In this document: positions 41,701 to 47,715 of the stretch, piece by piece
Numbering within the stretch: the stretch's first letter is position 1
Layout of the letters: every line of letters begins with the position of its first letter
From: Prevotella sp.
GTDB lineage: Bacteria; Bacteroidota; Bacteroidia; Bacteroidales; Bacteroidaceae
Length of the DNA: 64,000 nt
Direction: 5' to 3'
NCBI GenBank assembly: GCA_017413085.1
Contig: JAFPVC010000005.1
Location: 1-64,000, forward strand
Notes under the pieces: generated by a model
What the model saw: only the letters and a program-made list of their open reading frames with translations
What the model was told of the DNA's origin: nothing
Database searches by the model: none
Translations under genes and position numbers: made by a program

Positions 41701-44159
41701 TCACCGAACGTACCACCTAAGTAGCCCGCAAGTCCGTAAGGATACAACAACGGTTGCTGTCCCCAGAACTGAGTATCATCTGCAGTATACCAACCTTTTA
41801 TCAGCACGTGGATACCTGGAGAGTATACAACATCGTTACTCTCATAGAACTCCACATCTTCAAGAGTATAAGGACTCTTGTCTGTCCAGTTGTTGTTCTC
41901 TGAACCCCAAATCCACTTCTGACCCAACACAACATCATCAGCCGGCCAGTTCTTCAGGTTGAGCGTGACATAGTCTGCCACATTAACTTGTGCGACTATC
42001 GTAGTGTCGCTGCCGAACGGGTTCGTAGCTACACAGTAATAATACTTGTTGCTGATTTCAGCCGTAGGCACGGTGTAAGAAGCGCTGGTAGCTCCCGCAA
42101 TAGGAGTACCCAGAGTGGTGTCGGCAGTATGGACATACCACTGATAAGCCGCACCGGCAGCCTGCATGTTCTTCACGGTGATAGCAAGAGTCAACTCATC
42201 GCCCACAGACAAGGCGTATGCCTTCTTGGCAATGTTGTTGCCAACGATAGGCTTACCATTGACTGTCACCCTTGCTACCTTTGAAGTGTCCTTGCCATAT
42301 ACGTTCTCTGCCACGCAATAATAATATATGGTGCCGTCGGCGGTGGTAGGAGCAGTATATGAAGCTGCGTTAGCACCTGAAATAGCTGTACCGCCCTCAG
42401 TAGAGGCAGTGGTATTGCTGTACCACTGGTAGGCAGACTGCGGAGCTGTCATGTTGCGCACGACTACCGACATCGTAACTTCTGCATCGAGCAACACTTC
42501 ATAGCTGTTCTTTGCAATGTCGGTAGCTACAATTGGTACACCATTTACATTAACCGCTGCAACCTTTGATGCCACGCTGCCGATGCTGTTGGTACCTATA
42601 CAATAATAATATGAGGTGCCGTGCTCTGTAGTAGGAGCAGTGTATGTAGCTGTGGTCGCATTAGCTATAGCAACGCCATCAGCCACATCGCCCGTAGCGG
42701 TCTTATACCACTGATAGGTACCGGTCTCCATGTTATACATATCCACGGTAAGTTTGACCTCGTCAGCAAGCAGAGCATTATACTCATCATTCAAGTTTGT
42801 CTTGTAGACAGGCTTTGATGTCATTGGATAAGTAACGGTGAAGGTCTCCGAGATATCATCATCGCCGGTATATGTAACCGTCACGTTACCTGCAGCACCT
42901 GTGTAAGTCCATGTATATCCGTCCTTGTCGAAGTCAGCCGTTGAAGTAAAGTCATCGGCCTTGCTTGTCGGCAGGAGCAGTTTCATGCCCGTCACCGCCT
43001 CGAAGGTAATGGACTTACCTTCTGCCTTCAGAGCGACATCCTGCGACTCACCGTTGAACAAGGACTGTGAAACATACCATTTCTCAGCAGCACCGTCAGC
43101 AAGAGCCACGTTTGACCATGAAGCATTCACGGTATTAATAACGTCTGTGCGAACAACATTATTTGCATTAAATACGGTTGTAAACGTAACATCATCTGTC
43201 ACTGAAACATCAGTACCAAAAGCATACGTCTCGTTATCTATGCTACTCTTATATCCAGTCAGCGTATATCCTGATTTATACAATATACTATTAGTAGCAG
43301 GCATTGTAACCTTCGAACCATGTTCAACGGTGCCTCCTGTTGGCAAAGTACCATTAACATCCGCAACAGTTCCTTTACTGTATTCATAAGTTCTGCTGTA
43401 GGGAGTGACGACGATATTGTCAAGCGCAAAGTTTGCAAGATAACGACTCGTAGTGAACACCATCTTGCCAAGACCACCCGTAGTACTTTTGGTTTCTACT
43501 TCACTGCGATCAAAGACAACAGCACCTGTAGACTTATTGGTAATAGTAAGATAGGTATGGGTTTCATAGCGTGAAACCTTAACATTATACCATGTCACAT
43601 CAGCAATAGTCTGACTACCATTACCAGCATTAGAACCAGGAAGAGTAACCTGTGTGGATGAACCATTAATAATCCACGTAGTAGCCCAAGTGCCAGTAGC
43701 TGTCAGACTAAACATCACAGCACTGTTAGCCTCATCAAATATTTCAAAACTCACAGGATACTTATTAGTGGAACTACTAATCTTCAGGTCAAACTGCAAC
43801 ACGAAATCAGTACCTGCAGCAACCTTGCCTTGCAGGCTGGTACTTGTCAATACGCAACCATTATTATTTCTTTCATCTTGATTAACACAAAGGTAATGAT
43901 TCCCATTCTCCTCAAGGATAACAGGAGTGAAACGTCCGGCCACACTTGTCGACCAGTCTGGTGCAACGCCATCAGCCTCATAATTTTGGGAGAAGTAATT
44001 TCCCGCCACTGCCCATGCTTTACTACTCCCCATGAGATTGATGAGTAGCATGAGTATAACAATGACTGCGCAGTGGATGTTTCCTCTGCGTTTACCTGTT
44101 ATAGACATAGTGTTTAGTATAGAACTAAGGTTCTTGTAAGTACTAATAGAACTTCTCAT
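32718..44159 (-). CDS. giant multidomain protein with degenerate pectinesterase domain (3813 aa)
   Basis: This exported surface protein is paralogous to its downstream neighbour. The signal peptide ends near residue 50 (SSKAWA); an internal Met18 (44108) is a plausible alternative start. Three tandem Ig-like repeats of about 90 residues lie near 460-730, each with a YQWY strand and YYYC. InlB-like GYTLTGWTDG segments and a chitobiase-like YYTIDGTEPT segment (near 2100) follow. A pectinesterase-type fold occupies about 3080-3460 and retains the framework words YYEDC, WWERPT and NSPA. The catalytic motifs are gone: QAVAL is replaced by APAIY, GYQDT by AHDFT, VDFLCG by RYMLYD (the nucleophile position is Tyr3330) and LGRPW by ATRLR. 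It is probably a non-catalytic, perhaps carbohydrate-binding, version. The reading frame is intact, so it is not an ordinary pseudogene. Confidence 0.91.
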   Translation of the reverse strand: MRSSISTYKNLSSILNTMSITGKRRGNIHCAVIVILMLLINLMGSSKAWAVAGNYFSQNYEADGVAPDWSTSVAGRFTPVILEENGNHYLCVNQDERNNNGCVLTSTSLQGKVAAGTDFVLQFDLKISSSTNKYPVSFEIFDEANSAVMFSLTATGTWATTWIINGSSTQVTLPGSNAGNGSQTIADVTWYNVKVSRYETHTYLTITNKSTGAVVFDRSEVETKSTTGGLGKMVFTTSRYLANFALDNIVVTPYSRTYEYSKGTVADVNGTLPTGGTVEHGSKVTMPATNSILYKSGYTLTGYKSSIDNETYAFGTDVSVTDDVTFTTVFNANNVVRTDVINTVNASWSNVALADGAAEKWYVSQSLFNGESQDVALKAEGKSITFEAVTGMKLLLPTSKADDFTSTADFDKDGYTWTYTGAAGNVTVTYTGDDDISETFTVTYPMTSKPVYKTNLNDEYNALLADEVKLTVDMYNMETGTYQWYKTATGDVADGVAIANATTATYTAPTTEHGTSYYYCIGTNSIGSVASKVAAVNVNGVPIVATDIAKNSYEVLLDAEVTMSVVVRNMTAPQSAYQWYSNTTASTEGGTAISGANAASYTAPTTADGTIYYYCVAENVYGKDTSKVARVTVNGKPIVGNNIAKKAYALSVGDELTLAITVKNMQAAGAAYQWYVHTADTTLGTPIAGATSASYTVPTAEISNKYYYCVATNPFGSDTTIVAQVNVADYVTLNLKNWPADDVVLGQKWIWGSENNNWTDKSPYTLEDVEFYESNDVVYSPGIHVLIKGWYTADDTQFWGQQPLLYPYGLAGYLGGTFGEFSLENGKGLHLGQRERPVNFYNMKAGDVMVVTGSGLTDDAIWKPGLYGNGEFNIYVNADGTESTVVCTADGCLSYWLHIAKGDYKQTVIESVKIRNKYAPTITTDLGGQTYTIGRGETKTLTVAATATDANPLSYHWYRNDIDSIKGGTAIDPNTNPTAITASLTTLPNESYYYYCVISNSVTGAAVATTKTVHVQCKPQVTYACTDADVVGILPPSEIKEIGEQFTIEASNQLLFKEGYTITAWTDSTNTYDYGQSYDIVNDITLYPVFRENEKQIDNITKNTDVTWQFGTSNAAPAVTWNDGEEHYLVTQTAVIGETQDLVAKITTDGFDNTTASEGCASVAAGTKVALKVKYGTIITVYAKEGETPSGTITAADYPQEFALKQNGNVLSYTYTGDEKEAVLTLSAAEYEKIAVRHVPSGIPVFSINPEANYYSEVGKDLTMTIDVTSNTVIQWYKNTTNSTTGGVPVEDANGESLTVRSDIDGTEYYYVTATNRFGTTTSTVARVDYFSYETLDFQHWDAADADVFALTGKAEWDIRGGYNCSNWFYPYDLSGYLAARFDQTRVRSGYGYFNYGSGGRPSLILGMKKGQHVIMTCVKASDLTLFPEGRYPDDWWEKKNQGAVVTHAGTYNFTINDANNQVDFEMLTDGNLFFEQPRSDRGQDATIRTITLPSKYRPVITKDLNPVNVVDKDDPLTLKVEAKLPVEIAGHSLAYQWYTNTTNSNKGGTAIEGATEASYTIANVDSAAYYYCLVYNAATNSIRPTTPAAVGFYVHVTFENNDNDAYGEAPAMVKVQSGLPLTIPVNQTLYKNGYTLTGWTDGDTIINVGTEYIPLDDVVMHPVFTKNNDDVSLAKRGEAMTVIWKFSAANGSAEYNGNESANVNQVTINSEVMDLGIKMTGGDNQQNEAFASRGWMAAEGANFYLPVVKGAKVSITLNNPAGITINGNEIAYSSENGSTGNVVYTYTCTTNAAELLLNVGNNYIKDIQIEYPAPEILKTDAAEYDVTISGGKIVRRSAVITLTGRNLTPGAEIPVALNNNYVTISPQTVTVASNGTVNQQLLVTYAQQGVQQASSTKVTFTYSDDVSAEAIVNVGRTEPFTGTSDVTAVSNKTTWDWSAAASNVTPEKDVYMAFCDATLEEGAAWPTGMTAANLAGAGTYFVNSSTRSFDGTELYFKTTRKGTVEVEFASIAGTESITLAVNGENTSYTTSGTSKVTTAKIPVPAGGVLLQARLAGQSDGERNMRVYKITFKPDAEEPEIIVDPSTATFTLHTTDMELADDDPNKETLYYTIDGTEPTINSDKYNGEPVAIYTNCTIKAIAYAHNDGKNKSSVAELTTELPTYKLHVNMYPSMTYGRIEVEPESEGMEYLKNAKVTIRGFATTGYSVLGWTKTRNDIATGNWIERKATYVATINDTDNTYYVTVGKGEKGTVNYDIANAIFLDTDGNAYDETLTGAFRNELVNTFSWNRYIKTPIATTSIAAPSNYPLHTSGVIEGNDLDGSVFTLQYWQDTAGNKYDLGTSSPIETEGQEITLVPVYKQNLLSTFMETRNSKFDIRWDFRRSYGAHPLTIPSGVDKRFYSTHAKMSYTVGGIAQNNQVVDLAIKINTEGVETTPEAFTNEDVTEWATMKSGVKITLPSAYHAKFTLASWEKLSSDGDGTTINGQMPDNIHDEVIPRGDGGCYLYTWTMQDDDATAELVIGDDYSYYKYIEGNYQDAEKKYLKYSANNTDMGTVTAALTADPTNHGEETEQGYAFDNSKQVTVTAERNDFYELKYWLNGEGTKIYPDGTYETANGSTGSIGSSTSIDDVVFNGFTAETDNKYTLTLTLSRFYELQAVFGDRKSYYVNFTTGEGNGLALPQMHIEHGNQLEMPLVNYNLFLEGHTLKYYTDYETHTKKYEFGKKYDIDSDLRLVPVFEPNKVSTSDVTSVDGCTVTWNMANALFNFDEATGRVIAPLKIDNDTIDVQCYFSNSGTGVYERINEGVCEVSAGSVFEIPTTGNCVINVVAAPGTSFSKGDIVINGANTLEGATVSVDCTTANNAMQIQFVNPAKVQSVSVTYKPVDSDVTLKTVSIGSYTLTNDEVEELIANKVFNYSYSATTLYENDAMPEVKAEATEGGSTTVTQATVSSGKATILLKVNDVTLQTYNINFTLTDKVAPTVSAIAVNESAAEEGIVGEAQSQNGVISITFDHTMTATDIAGLGQTLGCKVDGKVLKFTYWNLAANQEYTLNIPANTLSDIYGVKNASAIEVKFTTSESSSTVQQGMFNFVVTHKQTWDGVRQLTGSRIAVVPDAVIKKLKDNNILCGTIEEAIDSANAAKGTERFYIFVPNAEYNMKGNSAIDAAEMGTTMYGKDDNGNFSTTVSINVADFEGKKYYVGRSVLTRDNVSIIGQSQDGTVIYNDPRLCGAYTSATLRIGDEVKNTYMQDLTLENRFCNSQGNKPWSNATHEGGGAPAIYDNGTHTIAKNVSFKAHDFTHVTTAWVGNVAKPTSVRVTDNYYEDCALWGTRYMLYDQGQAWWERPTVVMRLNSDRANTFSLLEHYQAEQPWGYVLANGKVIAESDAAKTRNNNQFILATRLRNSPALTWINMKFDVLPSAAGYDKYQGTGGVIRLHEYNSMTASGTPLDLSQRSLACFAPEAGSDVCVLTSDQKDAYNVQNVLGGNEAYDPRVHTVQANMNGKDLRITTNNDGKTQFDWDAVSNAMCYFVFRIDKQTNDTVFYEITTHNYCVPDQKKDAGYYFVVRAANERGGLGSPSKARKFEPLDTYVVEVKKLGSAPDYYANGEWGWSTVCLPVNATFDELDGFNVYAAVKLEGNTLMLKKVKKTEGMRKNRGYIIYAKPGQYNFYGTYTAPMPLFSAVNGDDDGYSLLDGNPEAEAVTVGTLNIYTLSYKPAVSGIGFYKFVGSEIPARKAYLRNELVDGPVNIGYAPAKGLRFVIIDDDEWEFDPTDISGVKDDENEDSNAVFDLSGKQVDPSQMRKGMIYIVNGKKVVY

Positions 44160-44238
44160 ATTAGCAATATATAGTTAGTTAATAATCTAATTATGTTATA
44201 ACACTTATAATATAAGTGAATACTCAACCAAAATTTTC

Positions 44239-44370
44239 TTACTCTCTCGTCGCCCAATTCTCAAGGCGTATGCCTCGGATGTTTTCGAAATGCTTGATGT
44301 TGTCAGTCACCATCGTCATTTTTTCTGCTACGGAGGTATAACCTATAATCAAGTCTATATCATCACCATT
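44239..44370 (-). pseudogene. C-terminal fragment of a PIN-domain (VapC-like) toxin gene
   Basis: Forty-three codons, ending in TAA, read N-G-D-D-I-D-L-I-I-G then MVTDN-IKHF and IRLENW. This is the usual last third of a VapC-type PIN ribonuclease (acidic D-x-D-L-I-I, a VT-D/N-N-x-x-H/E-F strand, a terminal LENW). The N-terminal part with the first catalytic aspartates is absent. The fragment starts right at the stop codon of the phosphoribosyltransferase-like gene, and no start codon or antitoxin gene is seen. It looks like a decayed toxin-antitoxin remnant. Confidence 0.7.
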
Positions 44371-44374
44371 AGGA

Positions 44375-44953
44375 TTACATAGATTCTGCCATGAGGTCCT
44401 TGCGACCTACGAGGCTGAATAAGGTTATCTTGTTGTCCTCGTTGAGGATGCGTAGAGCACGCAACACCTCGTTGAGCGTGGAACCACTCGTGGTTATGTC
44501 GTCGACGATAAGGATGTTCCTTGCTTTTATCGCTTGAACAAACTTTTCTTCGATTTCATCTTCAAAAAGTTTCTGCATCTCGCGCATCATCGGCTGCGCA
44601 AAACGGTATATATACCTTACCATGTATTCGTTGACCCTGCTTGAGGACTCCGGCGTTACCACGAGGTCGTAGTTGTAGAGGTTTATCCTCTTGTGCAGGT
44701 TGTTCACCGCCTTCTGTATGAACTGCGTCAGTTCCGGGTCGTCACGCAAGGACTTCGGGAACTTCAGATGATTTATGAAAGCAGTGCGCACACTACCCTT
44801 CACATCCTCGGTAAACTCATAGCCGTAGTAGAAACACTGTCCGAATGCCTCAACCTGATAACCAGACCCCATCAGATGTATGATGTCATCCTGTCCATCA
44901 TGCTTGAAGTCGAACTCGAAGCGACTGGTTTCTATGTCATACTGAACTCCCAT
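44375..44953 (-). CDS. phosphoribosyltransferase-like protein (192 aa)
   Basis: The C-terminal third contains NILIVDDITTSGSTLNEV (residues about 148-165), the PRPP-binding loop of type I phosphoribosyltransferases, with two acidic residues and the TSGST phosphate loop. The N-terminal half, with DLVVTPESSSRVNEY, is not recognisable as ComF, PyrE or Hpt, so the base substrate is unknown. No competence or purine genes are adjacent. The stop codon abuts the PIN-toxin fragment, so the last residues may have been altered by that junction. Likely cytoplasmic. Assignment to the superfamily is strong, specific function unknown. Confidence 0.82.
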   Translation of the reverse strand: MGVQYDIETSRFEFDFKHDGQDDIIHLMGSGYQVEAFGQCFYYGYEFTEDVKGSVRTAFINHLKFPKSLRDDPELTQFIQKAVNNLHKRINLYNYDLVVTPESSSRVNEYMVRYIYRFAQPMMREMQKLFEDEIEEKFVQAIKARNILIVDDITTSGSTLNEVLRALRILNEDNKITLFSLVGRKDLMAESM

Positions 44954-45124
44954 GTCAGTTGTTACTTTCCCTCAGATTGCACAGATTGCGCGGATTTATT
45001 ATAGATGTTCTATATATTATCTTTGGTGTGCCACTTCGTGGCAGAAATCTATCAAATCTTTTCAAATCTTTCATTATTTTGAGTGATTTGACCTAATTTG
45101 AACGATTTGGCTTTGGCTTTGGCT
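44954..45124. other. gene-free spacer with AT-rich filler
   Basis: This stretch holds CAGATTGCACAGATTGCGCGGATT-like direct repeats (44974-44997) and short CAAATC/GATTTG words. Similar GATTACACGGA words recur at 53923-53945 and 57944-57956. No coding frame or RNA gene is seen. Confidence 0.4.
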
Positions 45125-45222
45125 TTCCCCTTCGGGCCGCCGACCGTTGGTTCCCCTTCTGGCCGCCGACCGTTGGTTCCCCTTCAGGCCGCCGAGCTAA
45201 ACCTTCTCGCCGAAGGCGATAA
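45125..45222. repeat. 26-bp tandem units plus dispersed repeat, copy 2
   Basis: Two full 26-base units (TTCCCCTTC-x-GGCCGCCGA-CCGTTGG) at 45125-45150 and 45151-45176 are followed by a third that diverges after GCCGCCGA. It continues into the 44-base element shared, inverted, with 20098-20141. That element ends in the palindrome TCGCC-GAA-GGCGA (45207-45219), 15 bases from the stop codon at 45238, so it may also act in 3'-end formation of the lipoprotein operon. Confidence 0.75.
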
Positions 45223-45237
45223 TAAATAGAAACATCC

Positions 45238-46428
45238 TTAGTCGTTCAGCGGGATGTAGCCGAAGGTCTGGTCGGCATCGGCGAGGACGTAGAGGTGGTC
45301 AGGCACAATCTTCACACGAATCTTGTGGGTGTCGCCCATCCTGCCCTTGGTGAAAGCCTGGAAGTAGGTGCTGCTGAACGAGATGGTGCTCTTGATGTTC
45401 TTACGCGTAACAACATCGGCGTTTTCCTCATTCTGCACTACTACATCGTATGTAACCTCGAATACCGGAGCGAACTCGTCGGTAGGAATGACATATATCG
45501 GTGTGCCCCATTGAACCGGGTGGTTGGTGACACGCAACATGCCCGGCATGGCAGGAGCGAGGTCGGTCTCGATCGTCGGGTCGATGTAATACTCTGGTAT
45601 GCTGTCGCCACCGTTGTTGAGGTAAGGCACAGAAACGGCATCAGCCACATCAACGTCCTTAGTATCTACATTAGCCCAAGTGATGTTACCAGCCTCCCAA
45701 TCCAGACCTTCCCAGGTGTATGTGCGGGAAACATCGCCCTTGTAGGCGAGACTCTCACCATAGACCTTCACATCCTTAATCATGAAGTCGCGGATGGAGT
45801 CCATCTTCTCACCCAACTGGAACACGAGGGTGTAGCCAGTGAGCGTCTGATCCATATAGAACGGTATGGTGCCTTCTGGCTGCACCTTATGGATAGGCTT
45901 GGCACAGAGCAGAGCCGTCTCGACAGGCGAGAACGTAGCCCCATCGGGGAACTCAACCGGCATGGTGAGCTTATATTCGTCGTCGTTGTCGGTAGTGGCA
46001 ATGGTGACATTCTCATTATAAGGCATGTAGCCGAAGAAATCGAATGGACTCTTCTCCAAGTAGTCAATCCAATACTTCTTGCCCTCATATTCCCATACAG
46101 TGACATCTGCGCCAACATCATAGTGAGCAGTATTGCTGACATTGTTGAACATCCTGTTGGCAGCCTTGCTGAATGTGGTGCCATCCAACTCGTACCATCC
46201 GAACACGCCCATAGTGCGGGGGTCGCGGATGGAGTCGTAAGGCACGTAGGTCAGCCCCGGTGTACCCTCACCGGCACGCGTCACGGCCGGGATGCTTCCG
46301 CTGCCGATGGAGAATTGAATCTCGCCGTAACCGTCGGGATGGGTCAGCGGCAGGTCGCTGTCGCTGTTACATGCCGTCATGAGAGCGGCAACAGCTGCTA
46401 TGATGATGAGATGTAGTTTCTTGTTCAT
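45238..46428 (-). CDS. fimbrillin-like lipoprotein (396 aa)
   Basis: This is a probable surface-exposed lipoprotein of the fimbrillin superfamily. The signal peptide ends in the lipobox L-M-T-A-C (lipidated Cys at residue 20). Next come V-T-R-A-G-E near residue 50, a common processing-site-like motif in fimbrillins, and alternating beta strands with FFGYMPYN. Length matches the family. It is the last gene of a four-gene minus-strand operon, 18 bases after its upstream neighbour, which is of the same general type. It could be a fimbrial subunit, an accessory tip protein or an anchor; the sequence does not decide. Confidence 0.8.
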   Translation of the reverse strand: MNKKLHLIIIAAVAALMTACNSDSDLPLTHPDGYGEIQFSIGSGSIPAVTRAGEGTPGLTYVPYDSIRDPRTMGVFGWYELDGTTFSKAANRMFNNVSNTAHYDVGADVTVWEYEGKKYWIDYLEKSPFDFFGYMPYNENVTIATTDNDDEYKLTMPVEFPDGATFSPVETALLCAKPIHKVQPEGTIPFYMDQTLTGYTLVFQLGEKMDSIRDFMIKDVKVYGESLAYKGDVSRTYTWEGLDWEAGNITWANVDTKDVDVADAVSVPYLNNGGDSIPEYYIDPTIETDLAPAMPGMLRVTNHPVQWGTPIYVIPTDEFAPVFEVTYDVVVQNEENADVVTRKNIKSTISFSSTYFQAFTKGRMGDTHKIRVKIVPDHLYVLADADQTFGYIPLND

Positions 46429-46446
46429 TTATCTTGACTTAATTTA

Positions 46447-47655
46447 TTACCAATCCTGAGTTCCGTTGCCATCCTTGCCATTGTCATAGCCGGTGGCTTC
46501 CTTCCACTCCTGTATGCTGACGGCCTCAAAGACGATAGGCTCTTCGTCGTCCATGCCAGTAGTCCACTGATATGCCTTGCCTGCCTCTATCTTCTTCTTG
46601 GAGAGAGAAGCTTTGTAATAGTTTTTGTCGACATTGTCGCCAGTACCCGTATGTCCGCAGAGATAGAGCGTAGGCTCAACGATATCGTTGTGGAGCATAT
46701 TCACGGGGAAGAGTTCCATGTAGGCGATTATATAGTATTTGCCAGTCTTGGCGAGTTTGTAGTCATCACTGTAGGTAGCTGAATACTCATCTGCCTGTTC
46801 GTCATAGTCGCGCAGGTCGAAGCCGTTGTCGCCAAACTTCAGCGTGAGAATCTTCTCATGCTGAGTAGGAGTAAACTTCTCCGTATCGAGGTTAAGCGTA
46901 CCCTTAGACGTAAACTTGTAGCTCGGAACGTCGGACACGAAGTTGTGGAGAATCATCAGCGAGTCGAAAATCTGAACATTCTCAGGATCCGGCACCTGCA
47001 TATAGAGGCGGATGGTAGCCTGCAGATACTTCATGTCGAAATGCGTGGCACCGTTCCACTGCTGTGTAGCCGCACCATACATATAGTTATAGTTGGTGAG
47101 ATGGGCAGACGCAGCCTTCTCAGAAGCCATATACGCATCGTTGTCAACGCCCTTGAAGCCAATCTTGACGTTGCTTGCCTGCTTCTGTCCGAGATACGAC
47201 ACAGGGATGGCGGTGTAGCCCAAGTCAGGTGTATTATCATTCTTCGGGATAACACAAAGATAGTCTGTAACATTCGGCACATCAAGAATCTCGTCGCCCT
47301 CATCGTCAGTGAAGAAAGCAAACCAACTGCCGTCCTTTCCCTGCTTGATAACGTCGTTGCTCACGATATACCAAGGCTCACGCGGGGAAGTCTCCTCAGT
47401 AAACATAAGGTCCTTGCCCTCAACATATTTAGGATAGATGCTCAAGACATCATTCTCCTGCCACTTAAACTCCATACCAGTGGATGAGAATATCAGTGCG
47501 GCACGCGTATCATCCTCAAACCCGATGGCCGGTATGTCAGCACTGACACCTACCCTGCCGCCGTCAGTGCCGCCGGGCAGCACCGCGTCGTCAGACGAGC
47601 ATGAGGCAAAGAGCGCAAGCAACGCCAAAGCCGGTATAGACAGTAGTTTCTTCAT
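46447..47655 (-). CDS. fimbrillin-like lipoprotein (402 aa)
   Basis: The signal peptide ends in the lipobox L-F-A-S-C-S-S-D-D (Cys19). It is followed by the typical fimbrillin N-terminal strand, D-D-T-R-A-A-L, then F-K-W-Q-E-N-D-V-L-S-I-Y, which is shared widely in the Mfa-like/fimbrillin group. Its downstream partner (45238-46428) starts 18 bases after its stop, so translation is probably linked. Function is likely surface fimbria or adhesin assembly in the outer membrane, inferred from family and context. Confidence 0.82.
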   Translation of the reverse strand: MKKLLSIPALALLALFASCSSDDAVLPGGTDGGRVGVSADIPAIGFEDDTRAALIFSSTGMEFKWQENDVLSIYPKYVEGKDLMFTEETSPREPWYIVSNDVIKQGKDGSWFAFFTDDEGDEILDVPNVTDYLCVIPKNDNTPDLGYTAIPVSYLGQKQASNVKIGFKGVDNDAYMASEKAASAHLTNYNYMYGAATQQWNGATHFDMKYLQATIRLYMQVPDPENVQIFDSLMILHNFVSDVPSYKFTSKGTLNLDTEKFTPTQHEKILTLKFGDNGFDLRDYDEQADEYSATYSDDYKLAKTGKYYIIAYMELFPVNMLHNDIVEPTLYLCGHTGTGDNVDKNYYKASLSKKKIEAGKAYQWTTGMDDEEPIVFEAVSIQEWKEATGYDNGKDGNGTQDW

Positions 47656-47715
47656 ATCTCTATTTCCTTTATTGTTTCGTTTAAATTAATCAGATTAGAC
47701 AGTTTAGTCTTTTCA

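Noticed and set aside
32718..44159. Treating the 3813-residue gene as a pseudogene because its enzyme motifs are lost
   Set aside because: The reading frame is complete, with a signal peptide and a sorting-like end. The fold-framework residues are kept, so a changed function is more likely than decay.
45295..46416. 373-codon frame on the plus strand over a fimbrillin-like gene
   Set aside because: The minus strand has a signal peptide with lipobox and operon context; the opposite frame has neither.
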